Origin: a bacterium D16-76
GTDB taxonomy: Bacteria; Bacillota; Clostridia; Oscillospirales; Acutalibacteraceae
Length of the DNA: 54,183 bases
Direction of reading: 5' to 3'
Assembly: GCA_009917445.1 (NCBI GenBank)
Contig: QZEE01000024.1
Coordinates: forward strand, 1 to 54,183
This document shows positions 27,262-36,652 of the stretch, piece by piece. The stretch's first letter is position 1; every line of letters begins with the position of its first letter. A program made the translations under genes and the position numbers. Under the pieces are notes generated by a model that worked only from the letters and a program-made list of their open reading frames with translations, was not told the DNA's origin and searched no databases.

Positions 27262-29591
27262 TTAAGACATTATCGAATCTGTTTAAGCAGGACAAGGAAA
27301 GGTTCGTTGTACCGAGAGGGGTTCAGGATGTGATTCCTGTCACCGCCATCTACGATGATGGTATCTTTCAGGTGGGCAGGGACAAGTTCTCCAAGACCTT
27401 CAAGTTCTCAGACATCAACTACGCCGTCGCCAGTCGTGAGGACAAAGAGGCAATGTTCTTGGAGTACAGCGAGCTGCTGAACTCTCTGGACAGCGGTGCG
27501 ACAACTAAGATCACGATCAACAACCGCCGTCTGAATCGGCTGGACTTTGAAAAGACCATTCTGATTCCAATGAAGGGCGATGAACTGGACGAGTACCGAG
27601 AAGAGTATAACAAGATGCTCTTGGAAAAAGCGACCGGCGCAAACTCCATTGTGCAGGACAAGTATATGACGATCTCCGTCAATAAGAAATCCGTGGAAGA
27701 TGCCAGAACCTATTTTGCACGAGTGGGCGCAGATTTGATTGCTCACTTTGGGCGGCTGGGCAGTAAATGCGTGGAGCTGGAGACAGAAGAGCGGCTCCGT
27801 ATCTTCCACGACTTCTACCGAGTGGGAGAGGAAACCTCATTCCGCTTCAATATGAAGGAAACCCGCAAAAAGGGGCATAGTTTCAAGGACTTTATCTGCC
27901 CTGACACGATGGAGTTCGAGAAGGACTATTTCAAGCTGGGAGACCGGTATGGCAGAGTGCTTTTCCTGAGAGAGTATGCGTCCTATATCAAGGACAGCAT
28001 GGTGGCGGAGCTGACGGACATGAACCGCAACCTGATGATGAGCATTGATGTGGTGCCGGTTCCCACCGATGAAGCGGTCAAGGAGGCAGAGAACCGCCTT
28101 CTGGGTGTTGAAACGAACATTACCAACTGGCAGCGCAAGCAGAACCAGAACAACAACTTCTCTGCAACCGTTCCCTACGATATGGAGCAGCAGAAGCGAG
28201 AGATGAAGGAGTTTCTGGACGATTTGACTACCAGAGACCAGCGCATGATGTTCGCTGTCCTGACGATGGTTCACACCGCAGAGACGAAAGAGCAGCTCGA
28301 CAACGACACTGAGGCGCTGCTCACTACCGCCAGAAAGCACCTTTGCCAGTTTGGAGTCTTGAAGTTCCAGCAGATGGACGGTCTGAATACCGTCATGCCC
28401 TTTGGCGTCCGCAAAGTGGACGCATTCAGAACGCTGACAACAGAGAGCCTTGCGGTGTTTATCCCATTTCGGGTGCAGGACATCTACCATGAGAACGGCA
28501 TCTACTATGGGCAGAATGTCATCAGCAAGAACATGATTATCGCCGACCGTAAGCAGCTTTTGAACGGAAATGCCTTTATTCTGGGCGTTTCCGGTGGCGG
28601 CAAATCCTTTGCGGCTAAGGGTGAAATCATCAATCAGGTGCTTGCCAGTAACGCCGATATTATCATTATCGACCCTGAGCGGGAGTATTCGCCCCTTGTG
28701 AACGCTATGGGCGGAGAGATTATCAATATCTCTGCCACCTCTCCCAGTCATATCAACGCCATGGACATGAACAAGGATTACGGCGACGGGGCTAACCCTG
28801 TTATTCTGAAATCCGAGTTTATCATGTCGCTGTGTGAGCAGCTCATCGGCGGCTCCAATCTGGGGGCAAAGCAGAAGTCCATCATCGACCGATGCACCGC
28901 TTCTGTGTACCGCAGCTATCAGCAGAACAACTATGAGGGGGCGGTTCCCACCTTACAGGATTTCCGGCAGGAGCTTCTCAAGCAGGACGAGCCGGAGGCG
29001 CAGGAAATCGCCCTTGCCATTGAGTTATTCACCAACGGCTCCCTGAACACCTTTGCGAAAGAAACCAATGTGGATACCGATAACCGGCTGATCTGCTACG
29101 ACATTCTTGACCTCGGCAAGCAGCTCATGCCCATCGGTATGCTGGTGGTGCTGGATTCTATCTTGAACCGCATTACGCAAAACAGGGCTAAGGGCAAGAA
29201 CACCTATATCTTTATCGACGAGATTTATCTGCTGTTCCAGCATGAGTACAGCGCCAACTTCCTGTTCACCCTCTGGAAGCGTGTTCGTAAGTATGGCGCT
29301 TATGCTACCGGCATCACGCAGAATGTGGACGATCTGCTCCAGAGCCATACGGCAAGAACAATGCTTGCCAACAGTGAGTTTATCATCATGCTCAATCAGG
29401 CGTCCACTGACAGGTTGGAGCTTGCGAAGCTGCTGAACATCTCCGACCTCCAGATGAGCTATATCACCAATGTAGAGGCAGGACATGGACTTATCAAGGT
29501 GGGCAGTTCACTGGTTCCCTTTGCAAACAAGTTCCCCAGAAACACCAAGTTGTATAAGTTGATGACCACAAAGCCGGGCGAGGGTGCATGA
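27258..29591 (+). CDS. VirB4-like secretion ATPase
   Basis: A 777-residue VirB4/TrbE-type ATPase. Walker A is GVSGGGKS (residues 443-450) and Walker B is IFIDEIYLLF (D654 E655). Both are followed by the family motif TGITQNVDDLLQS. The front half (about 1-400) is the conserved non-ATPase VirB4 domain. It energises channel assembly and substrate transfer. The start overlaps the end of the PrgI gene, which suggests tight stoichiometric coupling. Confidence 0.95.
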   Translation: MIKTLSNLFKQDKERFVVPRGVQDVIPVTAIYDDGIFQVGRDKFSKTFKFSDINYAVASREDKEAMFLEYSELLNSLDSGATTKITINNRRLNRLDFEKTILIPMKGDELDEYREEYNKMLLEKATGANSIVQDKYMTISVNKKSVEDARTYFARVGADLIAHFGRLGSKCVELETEERLRIFHDFYRVGEETSFRFNMKETRKKGHSFKDFICPDTMEFEKDYFKLGDRYGRVLFLREYASYIKDSMVAELTDMNRNLMMSIDVVPVPTDEAVKEAENRLLGVETNITNWQRKQNQNNNFSATVPYDMEQQKREMKEFLDDLTTRDQRMMFAVLTMVHTAETKEQLDNDTEALLTTARKHLCQFGVLKFQQMDGLNTVMPFGVRKVDAFRTLTTESLAVFIPFRVQDIYHENGIYYGQNVISKNMIIADRKQLLNGNAFILGVSGGGKSFAAKGEIINQVLASNADIIIIDPEREYSPLVNAMGGEIINISATSPSHINAMDMNKDYGDGANPVILKSEFIMSLCEQLIGGSNLGAKQKSIIDRCTASVYRSYQQNNYEGAVPTLQDFRQELLKQDEPEAQEIALAIELFTNGSLNTFAKETNVDTDNRLICYDILDLGKQLMPIGMLVVLDSILNRITQNRAKGKNTYIFIDEIYLLFQHEYSANFLFTLWKRVRKYGAYATGITQNVDDLLQSHTARTMLANSEFIIMLNQASTDRLELAKLLNISDLQMSYITNVEAGHGLIKVGSSLVPFANKFPRNTKLYKLMTTKPGEGA

Positions 29592-29634
29592 CCCTCGCCT
29601 TTGCTGCGTCTATCAGCGAGAAAGGAGGGCTTCA

Positions 29635-31647
29635 ATGGGGAAAATCAAGACCAAAGATGCCATAAAAGGCACGATAAAGCAGCTTGACCGAGCGGCGATT
29701 GCCTCCGACCGTATGCGAAGGGCGTATGTCCAGACCAAAGATAAGGCGGAAACCTCGATGAATCCCACAGAGGGCAGCGTGGAGGAATATGCATCAACCC
29801 GTATCGAAAGCGGAGTTGAGACAGTGACGCATAAGACAGGGCATCAAATCCAGAAGATGGGCAGGAACAGCATTTCTCATATAAAGGAAGATGTCACCGA
29901 GGCAAAACGAGCTGTTGAGAACTTCAAAGCCGTAAGAGCCGAACAGAGGAAAAAAGGCAAGGACATCAAGACTCGTGAATCTCAACTTGAGAAAGCGGAA
30001 CGGGTGGAGAGTCATGCCTCCGAAAATCCGATAAATCGGACAAGTGGAAAAGAATACGGTGTATCATCCACCAGAAGTCGTGCAACTGATAAACGGCTCA
30101 CTGATAGTCTGGGGGAGCCGCCCAAACAGGCATATGAGCAGGGGCGGAAAAGAGCCGAGCAGACGATTCGTACAAAACAGAAGCTCAACTCTTCCAAAAG
30201 AGTGGATACACCATTTGAAAGTCCATCAGGACAGGAGAATCCCGTAATACGCTCTCGACGCTCTGGCGGTGGTTCACACCGCATTGTGGAGCAGCCGGAA
30301 AAGCGGGTGAAGGAAACCGCAAAGTCAGCCGGTAAGAAGTCTATCAAGACAACGCAGCGGGCTGCGGCGAAAACGACAAAGAAGTCTATTAAAACCGCAG
30401 AGCGGACAGCGAAAACAACGGTCAAGACCACGAAAGAGGCAGCGAAGGCAACGAAGAGGGCAGCAAAGGCGACTGCTAAATCTGCTCAGAAAGCGGCTCA
30501 GGCGGCGAAAGTTGCTGCAAAAGCCGCCGCACAGGGCTTGAAAGCTGCTGTTAAAGTGACAATAGCAGCGATAAAGGCAATTATTGCGGCGACAAAGGCG
30601 CTGATAACCGCCATTGCAGCCGGTGGCTGGGTGGCGGTCATCGTGATTGTGATTATTTGTCTGGTTGGACTTGTGGCAAGCTCTGTATTCGGAATCTTCT
30701 TTTCGGGAGAGGATTCAGGCACAGGAATGACAATGCAGACCGCAGTGCAGGAGATCAATGCGGACTATAACGCCCGACTGGAGGCAGAGAAAAATGCTGT
30801 GTCCTATGATGCTCTTGAAATGAGCGGGAGCAGGGCGGTATGGAAAGAGGTTTTAGCGGTCTATGCTGTTAAAGTGAACACCGATCCTGATAATCCACAG
30901 GAGGTTGCCACGATGGACGATACCAAGAAGCAGCTCTTATCGGATATCTTCTGGGAGATGAACTCAATATCCTCCAGAACGGAGACAAGCACAAGCACTG
31001 TGACAACCGAAACTGACGATGGAAACGGGAATATCATTGAGACTGAAACGACGGAGACCTATACGACGCTTTATATCACTGTAAGCCATAAGACAGTCGA
31101 TGAAATGGCGCAGCAGTATGGTTTCACGCAGGAGCAGAGAGATTACCTTGTGGAGCTTCTCAATGATGAGAACAACTCTCTCTGGTCTGCCGTTTTATAT
31201 GGAATCGGGTACAGCGATGACCAGATTGTGGCGGTCGCCCTGTCCCAGATCGGAAACTATGGCGGAGCGCCATACTGGAGCTGGTACGGCTTTGGTTCTC
31301 GTGTGGAATGGTGCGCCTGTTTCGTGAGTTGGTGCGCCAACGAGTGCGGTTATATCGACACAGGGGTTATCCCCAAGTATGCCGGATGTGTCCTCGGCTC
31401 TCAGTGGTTTAAGGACAGAGGGCAGTGGATGGACAATTCGGCTGAGCCAGCCCCCGGCATGATTATCTTCTTTGACTGGAACGATGAGAACGGACAGGAC
31501 GGTGAGCCAGATCACACCGGTATCGTTGAGAAGGTCGAAAACGGTGTCGTTTACACTGTTGAGGGCAACTCCGGCGATAGTGTAAGAATCAACACCTATC
31601 CGGTGGGGTACTACGAAATCTACGGCTACGGAGTGCCGCAGTATTAA
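29635..31647 (+). CDS. VirB1-like CHAP-domain cell-wall hydrolase
   Basis: A 670-residue protein starting at ATG 29635 (AAAGGAGG upstream). The front 200 residues are charged and probably cytoplasmic. Residues about 220-320 are an Ala/Lys/Thr-rich, histone-H1-like stretch (such as [20 protein letters not shown]). One membrane helix follows ([21 protein letters not shown]). The extracellular part ends in a CHAP/NlpC-type peptidase domain with cysteine C560 in [10 protein letters not shown] and histidine H627 in DHTGIVEKV. It opens peptidoglycan for the secretion channel. The Lys-rich stretch could touch DNA or negatively charged lipid. Confidence 0.88.
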   Translation: MGKIKTKDAIKGTIKQLDRAAIASDRMRRAYVQTKDKAETSMNPTEGSVEEYASTRIESGVETVTHKTGHQIQKMGRNSISHIKEDVTEAKRAVENFKAVRAEQRKKGKDIKTRESQLEKAERVESHASENPINRTSGKEYGVSSTRSRATDKRLTDSLGEPPKQAYEQGRKRAEQTIRTKQKLNSSKRVDTPFESPSGQENPVIRSRRSGGGSHRIVEQPEKRVKETAKSAGKKSIKTTQRAAAKTTKKSIKTAERTAKTTVKTTKEAAKATKRAAKATAKSAQKAAQAAKVAAKAAAQGLKAAVKVTIAAIKAIIAATKALITAIAAGGWVAVIVIVIICLVGLVASSVFGIFFSGEDSGTGMTMQTAVQEINADYNARLEAEKNAVSYDALEMSGSRAVWKEVLAVYAVKVNTDPDNPQEVATMDDTKKQLLSDIFWEMNSISSRTETSTSTVTTETDDGNGNIIETETTETYTTLYITVSHKTVDEMAQQYGFTQEQRDYLVELLNDENNSLWSAVLYGIGYSDDQIVAVALSQIGNYGGAPYWSWYGFGSRVEWCACFVSWCANECGYIDTGVIPKYAGCVLGSQWFKDRGQWMDNSAEPAPGMIIFFDWNDENGQDGEPDHTGIVEKVENGVVYTVEGNSGDSVRINTYPVGYYEIYGYGVPQY

Positions 31648-31650
31648 AAA

Positions 31651-31671
31651 CTGCCACCCATTGGGTGGCAG
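31651..31671 (-). terminator. Terminator between convergent genes
   Basis: The 9-bp stem CTGCCACCC/GGGTGGCAG sits between the CHAP gene and the leftward XRE gene. On the minus strand it is followed by TTTTTAAT, so it is a clear intrinsic terminator for the XRE gene. On the plus strand it has no T-run. Confidence 0.75.
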
Positions 31672-31677
31672 TACATA

Positions 31678-31986
31678 TCACTTCCTCAAACCCTTTGCCA
31701 AGTTGATGAGGCTATCGAGCTGTTCGTTACTCAGAGTCTTTGCGATCTCGAAAAGTTCTTTTGCTTTAGACGGGTTACCGGAATCCTCATCAAAGAAGTC
31801 CTTTGGGGTGATTCCAAGATAGTCACAGATAAAGAAGATTCCAGAAAGTGAGGGCATTGACTTTCCGCTCTCGATATTATTGATATAGCCGGGGTTTTGC
31901 CCCATAGACAGGCTCATATCACGAGCAGAAACACCCTTTTCACTACGCAGCCTTGCTAAGCGAAGAGAAAACTCTTTCTCGGTCAT
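31678..31986 (-). CDS. XRE-family transcriptional regulator
   Basis: A 102-residue protein with an N-terminal HTH_3 domain (RLARLRSEKGVSARDMSLSMGQNPGYINNIESGKSMPSL, about residues 9-48) and a helical tail. An AAGGTGGTG ribosome binding site precedes the ATG. The 31-base palindrome at 32009-32039 lies across its promoter, so it probably represses itself and the divergent SLOG gene. Confidence 0.88.
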   Translation of the reverse strand: MTEKEFSLRLARLRSEKGVSARDMSLSMGQNPGYINNIESGKSMPSLSGIFFICDYLGITPKDFFDEDSGNPSKAKELFEIAKTLSNEQLDSLINLAKGLRK

Positions 31987-32008
31987 CTTTGAATCACCAC
32001 CTTTTATA

Positions 32009-32039
32009 ACATTTTAACCCATATAGATGGCTAAAATGT
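32009..32039. promoter_or_regulatory. Palindromic operator in divergent promoter
   Basis: ACATTTTA (32009-32016) and TAAAATGT (32032-32039) are perfect inverted arms, with a further CC/GG match inside. The site lies between two divergent genes, one of which encodes an HTH regulator. It is a plausible binding site for that regulator. Confidence 0.6.
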
Positions 32040-32061
32040 GGGCGGCAGGGCTGTAATCGCC

Positions 32062-32090
32062 TTGAAATATTGGTTTATAGATGTTATTAT
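32062..32090 (+). promoter_or_regulatory. Probable promoter for the SLOG gene
   Basis: TTGAAA (32062-32067), a 17-base spacer and TATTAT (32085-32090) lie 23 bases before the ATG at 32113, next to the palindromic operator. Confidence 0.6.
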
Positions 32091-32112
32091 GGTGCAAGGT
32101 GGTGGTTATAAG

Positions 32113-32601
32113 ATGACAGAGCAGGAGAAGCGGAAAATGAGGTGTTGCTTCACTGGACATCGACCGCAGAAGTTGCGACGATCAGAGAGCGAAATTAAAA
32201 TTGAAGTAGAGATTGCGATTGTAGATGCGATAGCAAGAGGGTATCGTACATTTATAACTGGAATGGCGTATGGCGTTGATATTTGGGCTGGAGAGATAGT
32301 TGTGCGACTTAGAGAGAATAACCCAGACCTACATCTGATAGCAGCAATCCCATTCGCAGATTTCAGTAACAGATGGTCGAGCGAGTGGAAAAGGCATTAT
32401 TCTGAATTACTTAGTAAGGCGGATTTTGTTAAGGTTATTTGCCCTTCATACAACGCTGGGGCGTATCAACGCAGAAATGAGTGGATGGTGGAACATTCTG
32501 CTCAGGTGATTGCAGTGTTCAATGGTGAAAAGAGCGGAACAAAGAATACGATAGATTATGCGAAGAAGTGCGGAGTACAAATCACGATTATTAAAGCTTA
32601 G
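32113..32601 (+). CDS. SLOG-fold (DUF1273/YspA-like) protein
   Basis: A 162-residue protein starting at ATG 32113. It has the SLOG pattern: CCFTGHRPQKL near the start, FITGMAYGVDIWAGEIV (nucleotide-binding loop), then LIAAIPFADFSNRW and QVIAVFNGEKSGTKNTIDYAKK. SLOG proteins bind nucleotides or nucleotide-derived signals and occur in defence and mobile-element contexts. It overlaps no neighbour but runs straight into the next gene, and is probably co-expressed with it. Confidence 0.8.
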   Translation: MTEQEKRKMRCCFTGHRPQKLRRSESEIKIEVEIAIVDAIARGYRTFITGMAYGVDIWAGEIVVRLRENNPDLHLIAAIPFADFSNRWSSEWKRHYSELLSKADFVKVICPSYNAGAYQRRNEWMVEHSAQVIAVFNGEKSGTKNTIDYAKKCGVQITIIKA

Positions 32602-32614
32602 GAGAGGTTTGAAC

Positions 32615-33076
32615 ATGACTGTCATTTATGAAAAGCACTACTCTCATCCCACACTCGAAGAGGAACTGAAAGAGTTAGAGGAGTACCGGAGAGAGCTTGA
32701 AAAAGACCCAGATTATAAGCCGGAACCACCAAAGACCTTTGAGGAGTTTTATCAAGATATGATGGATAATCGCACGATTATCCCTATTCCTGAAAAAATA
32801 GAAAAGGCGGACGAGTTCATCAAACTTGCGATAGAAATATCGGAACTGTACGAACTTGATACCAAGATTTCAGAGAAGGATAGCTGTATAGAGGTTAATT
32901 ACTCCTTTGATTGTGCTGGGGACATGGTATTTTTATTGTCTGTGTTTAGAAAGGCTGATAGCATTTCTTTCTTCACTGATATTTACGGATTTGATATTAC
33001 AATCTCCCTCGATTATTATACCCATGCTGTGTATAACAAAGGGAGGCTTGTTCGTCCGATTGATTTGGAAGATTAA
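32615..33076 (+). CDS. Hypothetical acidic protein next to SLOG gene
   Basis: A 153-residue acidic protein starting at ATG 32615 (GGAGAGG upstream). Its front is helical and charged (LEEELKELEEYRRELEKDP). The C-terminal half is alternating beta (IEVNYSFDCAGDMVFLLSVFRKADSISFFTDIYGFDITISLDY). No family was recognised. It starts 13 bases after the SLOG gene, so the two probably form a pair. Its base composition is lower in GC than the transfer genes, as with the rest of this cargo block. Confidence 0.7.
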   Translation: MTVIYEKHYSHPTLEEELKELEEYRRELEKDPDYKPEPPKTFEEFYQDMMDNRTIIPIPEKIEKADEFIKLAIEISELYELDTKISEKDSCIEVNYSFDCAGDMVFLLSVFRKADSISFFTDIYGFDITISLDYYTHAVYNKGRLVRPIDLED

Positions 33077-33134
33077 GACCAGCCCAAAGTAAGAAAAATT
33101 ATTGCCTAAAAAGGGCGAAATACTGCCCGTAAGG

Positions 33135-33163
33135 TTGTTGATTCGACTGCAATGTGCTATAAT
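33135..33163 (+). promoter_or_regulatory. Probable promoter for the HTH and hsd genes
   Basis: TTGTTG (33135-33140), a 17-base spacer and a perfect TATAAT (33158-33163) lie 33 bases before the small HTH gene. It probably drives that gene and the hsdM-hsdS transcript behind it. Confidence 0.65.
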
Positions 33164-33196
33164 AAAGCCATGTCGATAACTGAAGGAGAGACGAAA

Positions 33197-33400
33197 ATGG
33201 CTGTTAGCTATAAGAAACTCTGGCATATCCTGTTGGATAGGGATATGAAGAAGAAAGACTTAGCGGAGCTTGCAGGGCTGACTTCCTACACGATAAAGAA
33301 GCTCAGCAGAGATGAAGCTGTTTCTACGGAGGTTGTTGGTAAGATTTGTACTGCGCTGGATTGCCGGGCAGATGATATTATGGAGTTTCATCAAGATTGA
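33197..33400 (+). CDS. Small Cro/XRE-type regulator
   Basis: A 67-residue protein that is essentially one helix-turn-helix domain (WHILLDRDMKKKDLAELAGLTSYTIKKLSRDEAV, then ICTALDCRADDIMEF), of the HTH_26 type. ATG 33197 has AAGGAGAG in front. It sits 45 bases before hsdM in the same direction. Small regulators at this place often act as control proteins for restriction-modification genes; that role is inferred. Confidence 0.85.
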   Translation: MAVSYKKLWHILLDRDMKKKDLAELAGLTSYTIKKLSRDEAVSTEVVGKICTALDCRADDIMEFHQD

Positions 33401-33445
33401 TAGATGGTAGTAAGGCGATATAAAACCTAAGTGGAGGTATTGGAC

Positions 33446-35017
33446 ATGGCAAGGGCAGCAAAACCCAAAAAAGAAGTCAGTATGGAGGAAGCGCTCTGGA
33501 AGTCGGCTGATAAACTCCGAGGTTCTGTAGAACCTGCGGAGTATAAGCATGTCGTTCTGAGTTTGTTTTTCCTAAAGTTTGCGAGTGATAAATTTGAGAC
33601 TCAGAGGGAAAAAATCAAAGCGGCAGGGCAGGAGAAGTTCATTGAAATGGTGGACTTCTATACAAAGGATAATGTGTTTTATCTCCCCCCTGAGTGCCGT
33701 TGGGATTATATCATGGAAAATGCTAAACAAGATGATATAGCCCTCAAAATTGACACTGCTCTCTATACTATAGAAAAGTCTAACCCTTCTCTTAAAGGAG
33801 CCTTGCCGGATAACTATTACTCACGCCTTCATTTGGACACAGCAAAGCTGGCGTCGCTCCTTGATGAGATTAACAGGATTAACACCAGCGATGAGGAAAA
33901 CGACATCATTGGTCGTGTTTATGAATACTTCCTCGGAAAGTTTGCTCTTGCGGAGGGGAAAGGCAAGGGCGAGTTCTATACGCCTAAATGTATTGTCAAT
34001 CTGATTGCTGAAATGATTGAGCCATACGAGGGGATTCTGTATGACCCTTGTTGTGGCTCTGGCGGAATGTTTGTGCAGTCCATTAAGTTCGTGGAAGCGC
34101 ATCGGGGAAATAAGCGGAATGTTTCCATCTATGGACAGGAATACACCAGCACTACATTCAAGCTGGCAAAAATGAATCTTGCGATTCGTGGTATCTCAGC
34201 CAATTTAGGTGAGCAGGCAGCAAACACCTTTACAAATGACCAGCACAAGGATTTGAAAGCAGACTTCATTATGGCGAACCCACCTTTTAATCAGAAAGAA
34301 TGGCGAGGCGAAGATGAGTTGACCGGCGATCCACGCTGGCGGGGATATGAGGTGCCACCAACAAGTAACGCCAACTATGGTTGGATTCTGAACATCGTTT
34401 CTAAGCTATCGCAAAATGGTGTGGCGGGTTTTCTGCTCGCTAACGGAGCGCTGTCTGATGATGGTACAGAGCTGAAAATCAGACAGCAACTTATCGAGAA
34501 CAATCTTGTAGAAGCTATTGTCATTCTTCCTCGCAGCCTGTTTTATACCACTGACATTAGCGTTACCCTCTGGATTCTCAATAAAAATAAGAAGGCACGA
34601 GTGGTTGAGCAGAACGGGCAAGTCAAGCGTTATCGGAACCGAGAGCGTGAAATCCTCTTTATGGACTTGCGGCAGATGGGAAGCCCGTATGAAAAGAAGT
34701 ATATTGAGCTGACAGAAGAGGATCGGGCAAAAGTAACAGCAACTTATCATAACTGGCAGCAAGTTGGGTACGAAGAGACCTATCAGGACATACCGGAATT
34801 TTGCTATTCTGCCTCCTTTGATGAGGTTAAGAAAAAGGGATTTACCCTTGTTCCAAGCCGGTACATAGAGTTCATAAACCGAGACGAGAACATTGATTTT
34901 GACACGAAGATGAAAGCTCTGCAAGGAGAACTGAAAGACTTGCTCATTCAGGAAGAGAAGTCAAAGGCAGATCTATTGGCGGTGTTTAAGGAGCTGGGGT
35001 ATGAAATTGAATTATAA
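33446..35017 (+). CDS. hsdM: Type I restriction-modification methylase subunit
   Basis: A 523-residue N6-adenine methyltransferase. The N-terminal helical HsdM domain (about residues 15-150) precedes the catalytic domain with AdoMet motif I DPCCGSGGMF (starting near residue 199) and catalytic motif IV NPPF (from 278). It methylates adenine on both strands of the target chosen by HsdS, and with HsdR forms the restriction complex. The start at ATG 33446 is set by GTGGAGG. Its end overlaps hsdS by 17 bases. Confidence 0.96.
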   Translation: MARAAKPKKEVSMEEALWKSADKLRGSVEPAEYKHVVLSLFFLKFASDKFETQREKIKAAGQEKFIEMVDFYTKDNVFYLPPECRWDYIMENAKQDDIALKIDTALYTIEKSNPSLKGALPDNYYSRLHLDTAKLASLLDEINRINTSDEENDIIGRVYEYFLGKFALAEGKGKGEFYTPKCIVNLIAEMIEPYEGILYDPCCGSGGMFVQSIKFVEAHRGNKRNVSIYGQEYTSTTFKLAKMNLAIRGISANLGEQAANTFTNDQHKDLKADFIMANPPFNQKEWRGEDELTGDPRWRGYEVPPTSNANYGWILNIVSKLSQNGVAGFLLANGALSDDGTELKIRQQLIENNLVEAIVILPRSLFYTTDISVTLWILNKNKKARVVEQNGQVKRYRNREREILFMDLRQMGSPYEKKYIELTEEDRAKVTATYHNWQQVGYEETYQDIPEFCYSASFDEVKKKGFTLVPSRYIEFINRDENIDFDTKMKALQGELKDLLIQEEKSKADLLAVFKELGYEIEL

Positions 35018-36158
35018 GCGACTTGGACAGTATATTCGAGCAGTCGATGTTAGAAATAGTGATGGGAAGGAAGATAACCTTCTTGGTGTTTCAGTTCAAA
35101 AGGTCTTTATGCCATCAATCGCAAATACCGTAGGTACTGATTTCACAAAGTACAAGGTAGTGAAGCGGGGGCAGTTTACTTACATTCCTGATACCTCTCG
35201 GAGAGGGGACAAAATAGGGATTGCTCTCCTTGAGGATTATGAAGAGGGGCTTGTAAGCAATGTATATACCGTTTTTGAGATTATAGATGAGAAGCAACTC
35301 ATACCCCAATATCTCATGCTTTGGTTTTCCAGACCTGAGTTTGACCGTTATGCAAGGTTCAAGTCGCATGGAAGTGTAAGAGAGGTGTTTGACTGGGACG
35401 AATTGTGCAAGGTGGAGTTGCCTGTTCCTCCCTATGAGGAACAGCTTGAGATAGTTAATAGCTATCGTGCAATCACAGAGCGAATAGCTCTAAAGAAATG
35501 GATAAATGATAATTTAACTGAGACAGTTCAGGCAATATATAGGTCAATGTTTTTAGACGCAAAATATCAGTTCGAGCATAAGCCGCTTTCGGAATTGTGC
35601 AGTAAAATAGGTAGTGGAGCAACACCAAAAGGGGGAAAAACGGCTTACTGTGATACTGGAATAACGCTTATTCGTAGTACAAATGTTGTAGACTATGGCT
35701 TTATTTATGATGGGCTGGCGCACATAACGAATGAACAGGCGGACGCTTTATCAAATGTGGTTGTTAATTCTGGCGATGTCTTATTCAACATAACTGGCGT
35801 GTCTGTTGCACGATGTTGCATGGTTCCCGATGATGTGATTCCAGCAAGAGTCAACCAGCATGTAATGATTATCCGTCCCGTAATGGGCAAAGATATGAGT
35901 TACTATATCATGGCTACGCTCTGCCATTCAGAAAACAAATCAAAATTGCTTGGCATAGCGCAGTCTGGTTCAACTCGTGAAGCTATCAATAAACAAGAGA
36001 TGGAGCAGTTCACTATCCCTGTTCCTTTTGAAACTGCCGTCCATGAGTTCGGCAGAAAAGTTGAGACTTTATTTACAAACATATCGACAAACATCAATGA
36101 AATCAGGCAACTACTTGATATGCAGAGACTTTTGCTATCTCGGCTCTCAAGCCGCTAA
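35001..36158 (+). CDS. hsdS: Type I specificity subunit, intact (on state)
   Basis: A 385-residue specificity subunit with two target-recognition domains. The first covers about residues 1-150, followed by a conserved central linker (ALKKWINDNLTETVQAIYRSMF). The second covers about 190-345, followed by a C-terminal linker ending in LLLSRLSSR. The central linker DNA carries a recombination repeat at 35501-35516, and the stop codon lies within another copy at 36151-36171. The second half of this gene is therefore a removable cassette. An a-b inversion would leave a truncated product ending NDNLAA. Confidence 0.95.
   Translation: MKLNYKRLGQYIRAVDVRNSDGKEDNLLGVSVQKVFMPSIANTVGTDFTKYKVVKRGQFTYIPDTSRRGDKIGIALLEDYEEGLVSNVYTVFEIIDEKQLIPQYLMLWFSRPEFDRYARFKSHGSVREVFDWDELCKVELPVPPYEEQLEIVNSYRAITERIALKKWINDNLTETVQAIYRSMFLDAKYQFEHKPLSELCSKIGSGATPKGGKTAYCDTGITLIRSTNVVDYGFIYDGLAHITNEQADALSNVVVNSGDVLFNITGVSVARCCMVPDDVIPARVNQHVMIIRPVMGKDMSYYIMATLCHSENKSKLLGIAQSGSTREAINKQEMEQFTIPVPFETAVHEFGRKVETLFTNISTNINEIRQLLDMQRLLLSRLSSR
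35501..35516 (+). repeat. hsdS inversion site a
   Basis: A 16-base match (GATAAATGATAATTTA) to the 21-base repeat at 36151 and 38143, in plus orientation. It encodes the INDNL of the central linker of the intact hsdS. The core AAATGATAATTT has inverted AAAT/ATTT ends, as expected for a tyrosine-recombinase crossover site. Confidence 0.85.
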
Positions 36159-36171
36159 ATTATCATTTATC
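36151..36171 (-). repeat. hsdS inversion site b
   Basis: A 21-base exact reverse complement of site c at 38143-38163. It contains the CGC TAA that ends the intact hsdS. In the opposite reading it would encode NDNLAA and a stop. Confidence 0.9.
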
Positions 36172-36188
36172 GAAGGGAGGAACTCTCG

Positions 36189-36548
36189 TTGTTGGAAAAG
36201 GCAAAGCAGAAGTTTGACTCCATGAAGGAGGAAAGGACTAAGAAGAAGGCAGAGAAGAAACGAATGCGGCTTGAAGCTGAGGCAGAGGAGCTTCGCATTA
36301 TGCAGGAACGGCTTGCTCAGGAGAGAGAAGCCCTTGAGATGGAGAAGAACCGCCTGCTTCAGCTTGACGATAAGGCTCTCATGGTGGAGTTGATATTTGC
36401 TGTTCGTGGGTTTCATGAAGAGTTTACCACAATAAAAGATAGGCAGAACGAATTAGAAAATGACCTTGCTGATCTGAACTCTCGTTTAGATTCGCTGGCA
36501 GATGATATAGAATCACTGGAATCAAAGGTCTACAGTAGTGGGGACTGA
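36189..36548 (+). CDS. Coiled-coil protein inside the hsd locus
   Basis: A 119-residue, highly charged, almost wholly coiled-coil protein (EERTKKKAEKKRMRLEAEAEELR, then a second coil NELENDLADLNSRLDSLADDIESLESK). The TTG start at 36189 has GGGAGG eight bases upstream. It lies between hsdS and the recombinase, within the DNA bounded by sites b and c. It may be an accessory factor for the recombinase or for the restriction complex, but nothing in the sequence decides this. Confidence 0.75.
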   Translation: MLEKAKQKFDSMKEERTKKKAEKKRMRLEAEAEELRIMQERLAQEREALEMEKNRLLQLDDKALMVELIFAVRGFHEEFTTIKDRQNELENDLADLNSRLDSLADDIESLESKVYSSGD

Positions 36549-36652
36549 TAGCCTTGCTGCGTATGTGTCCGGCATAAACTTCCACCAACGGCGGAAGAAA
36601 ATCTGAGGGACTGCCGTTGCCTGTCGTTCTCTACAATAAAGGAGATACGACA

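Noticed and set aside
30330-30620. Lys/Ala/Thr repeats as a DNA satellite or CRISPR-like array
   Set aside because: The repetition is in the protein only. The DNA units vary in length and sequence and have no spacers.
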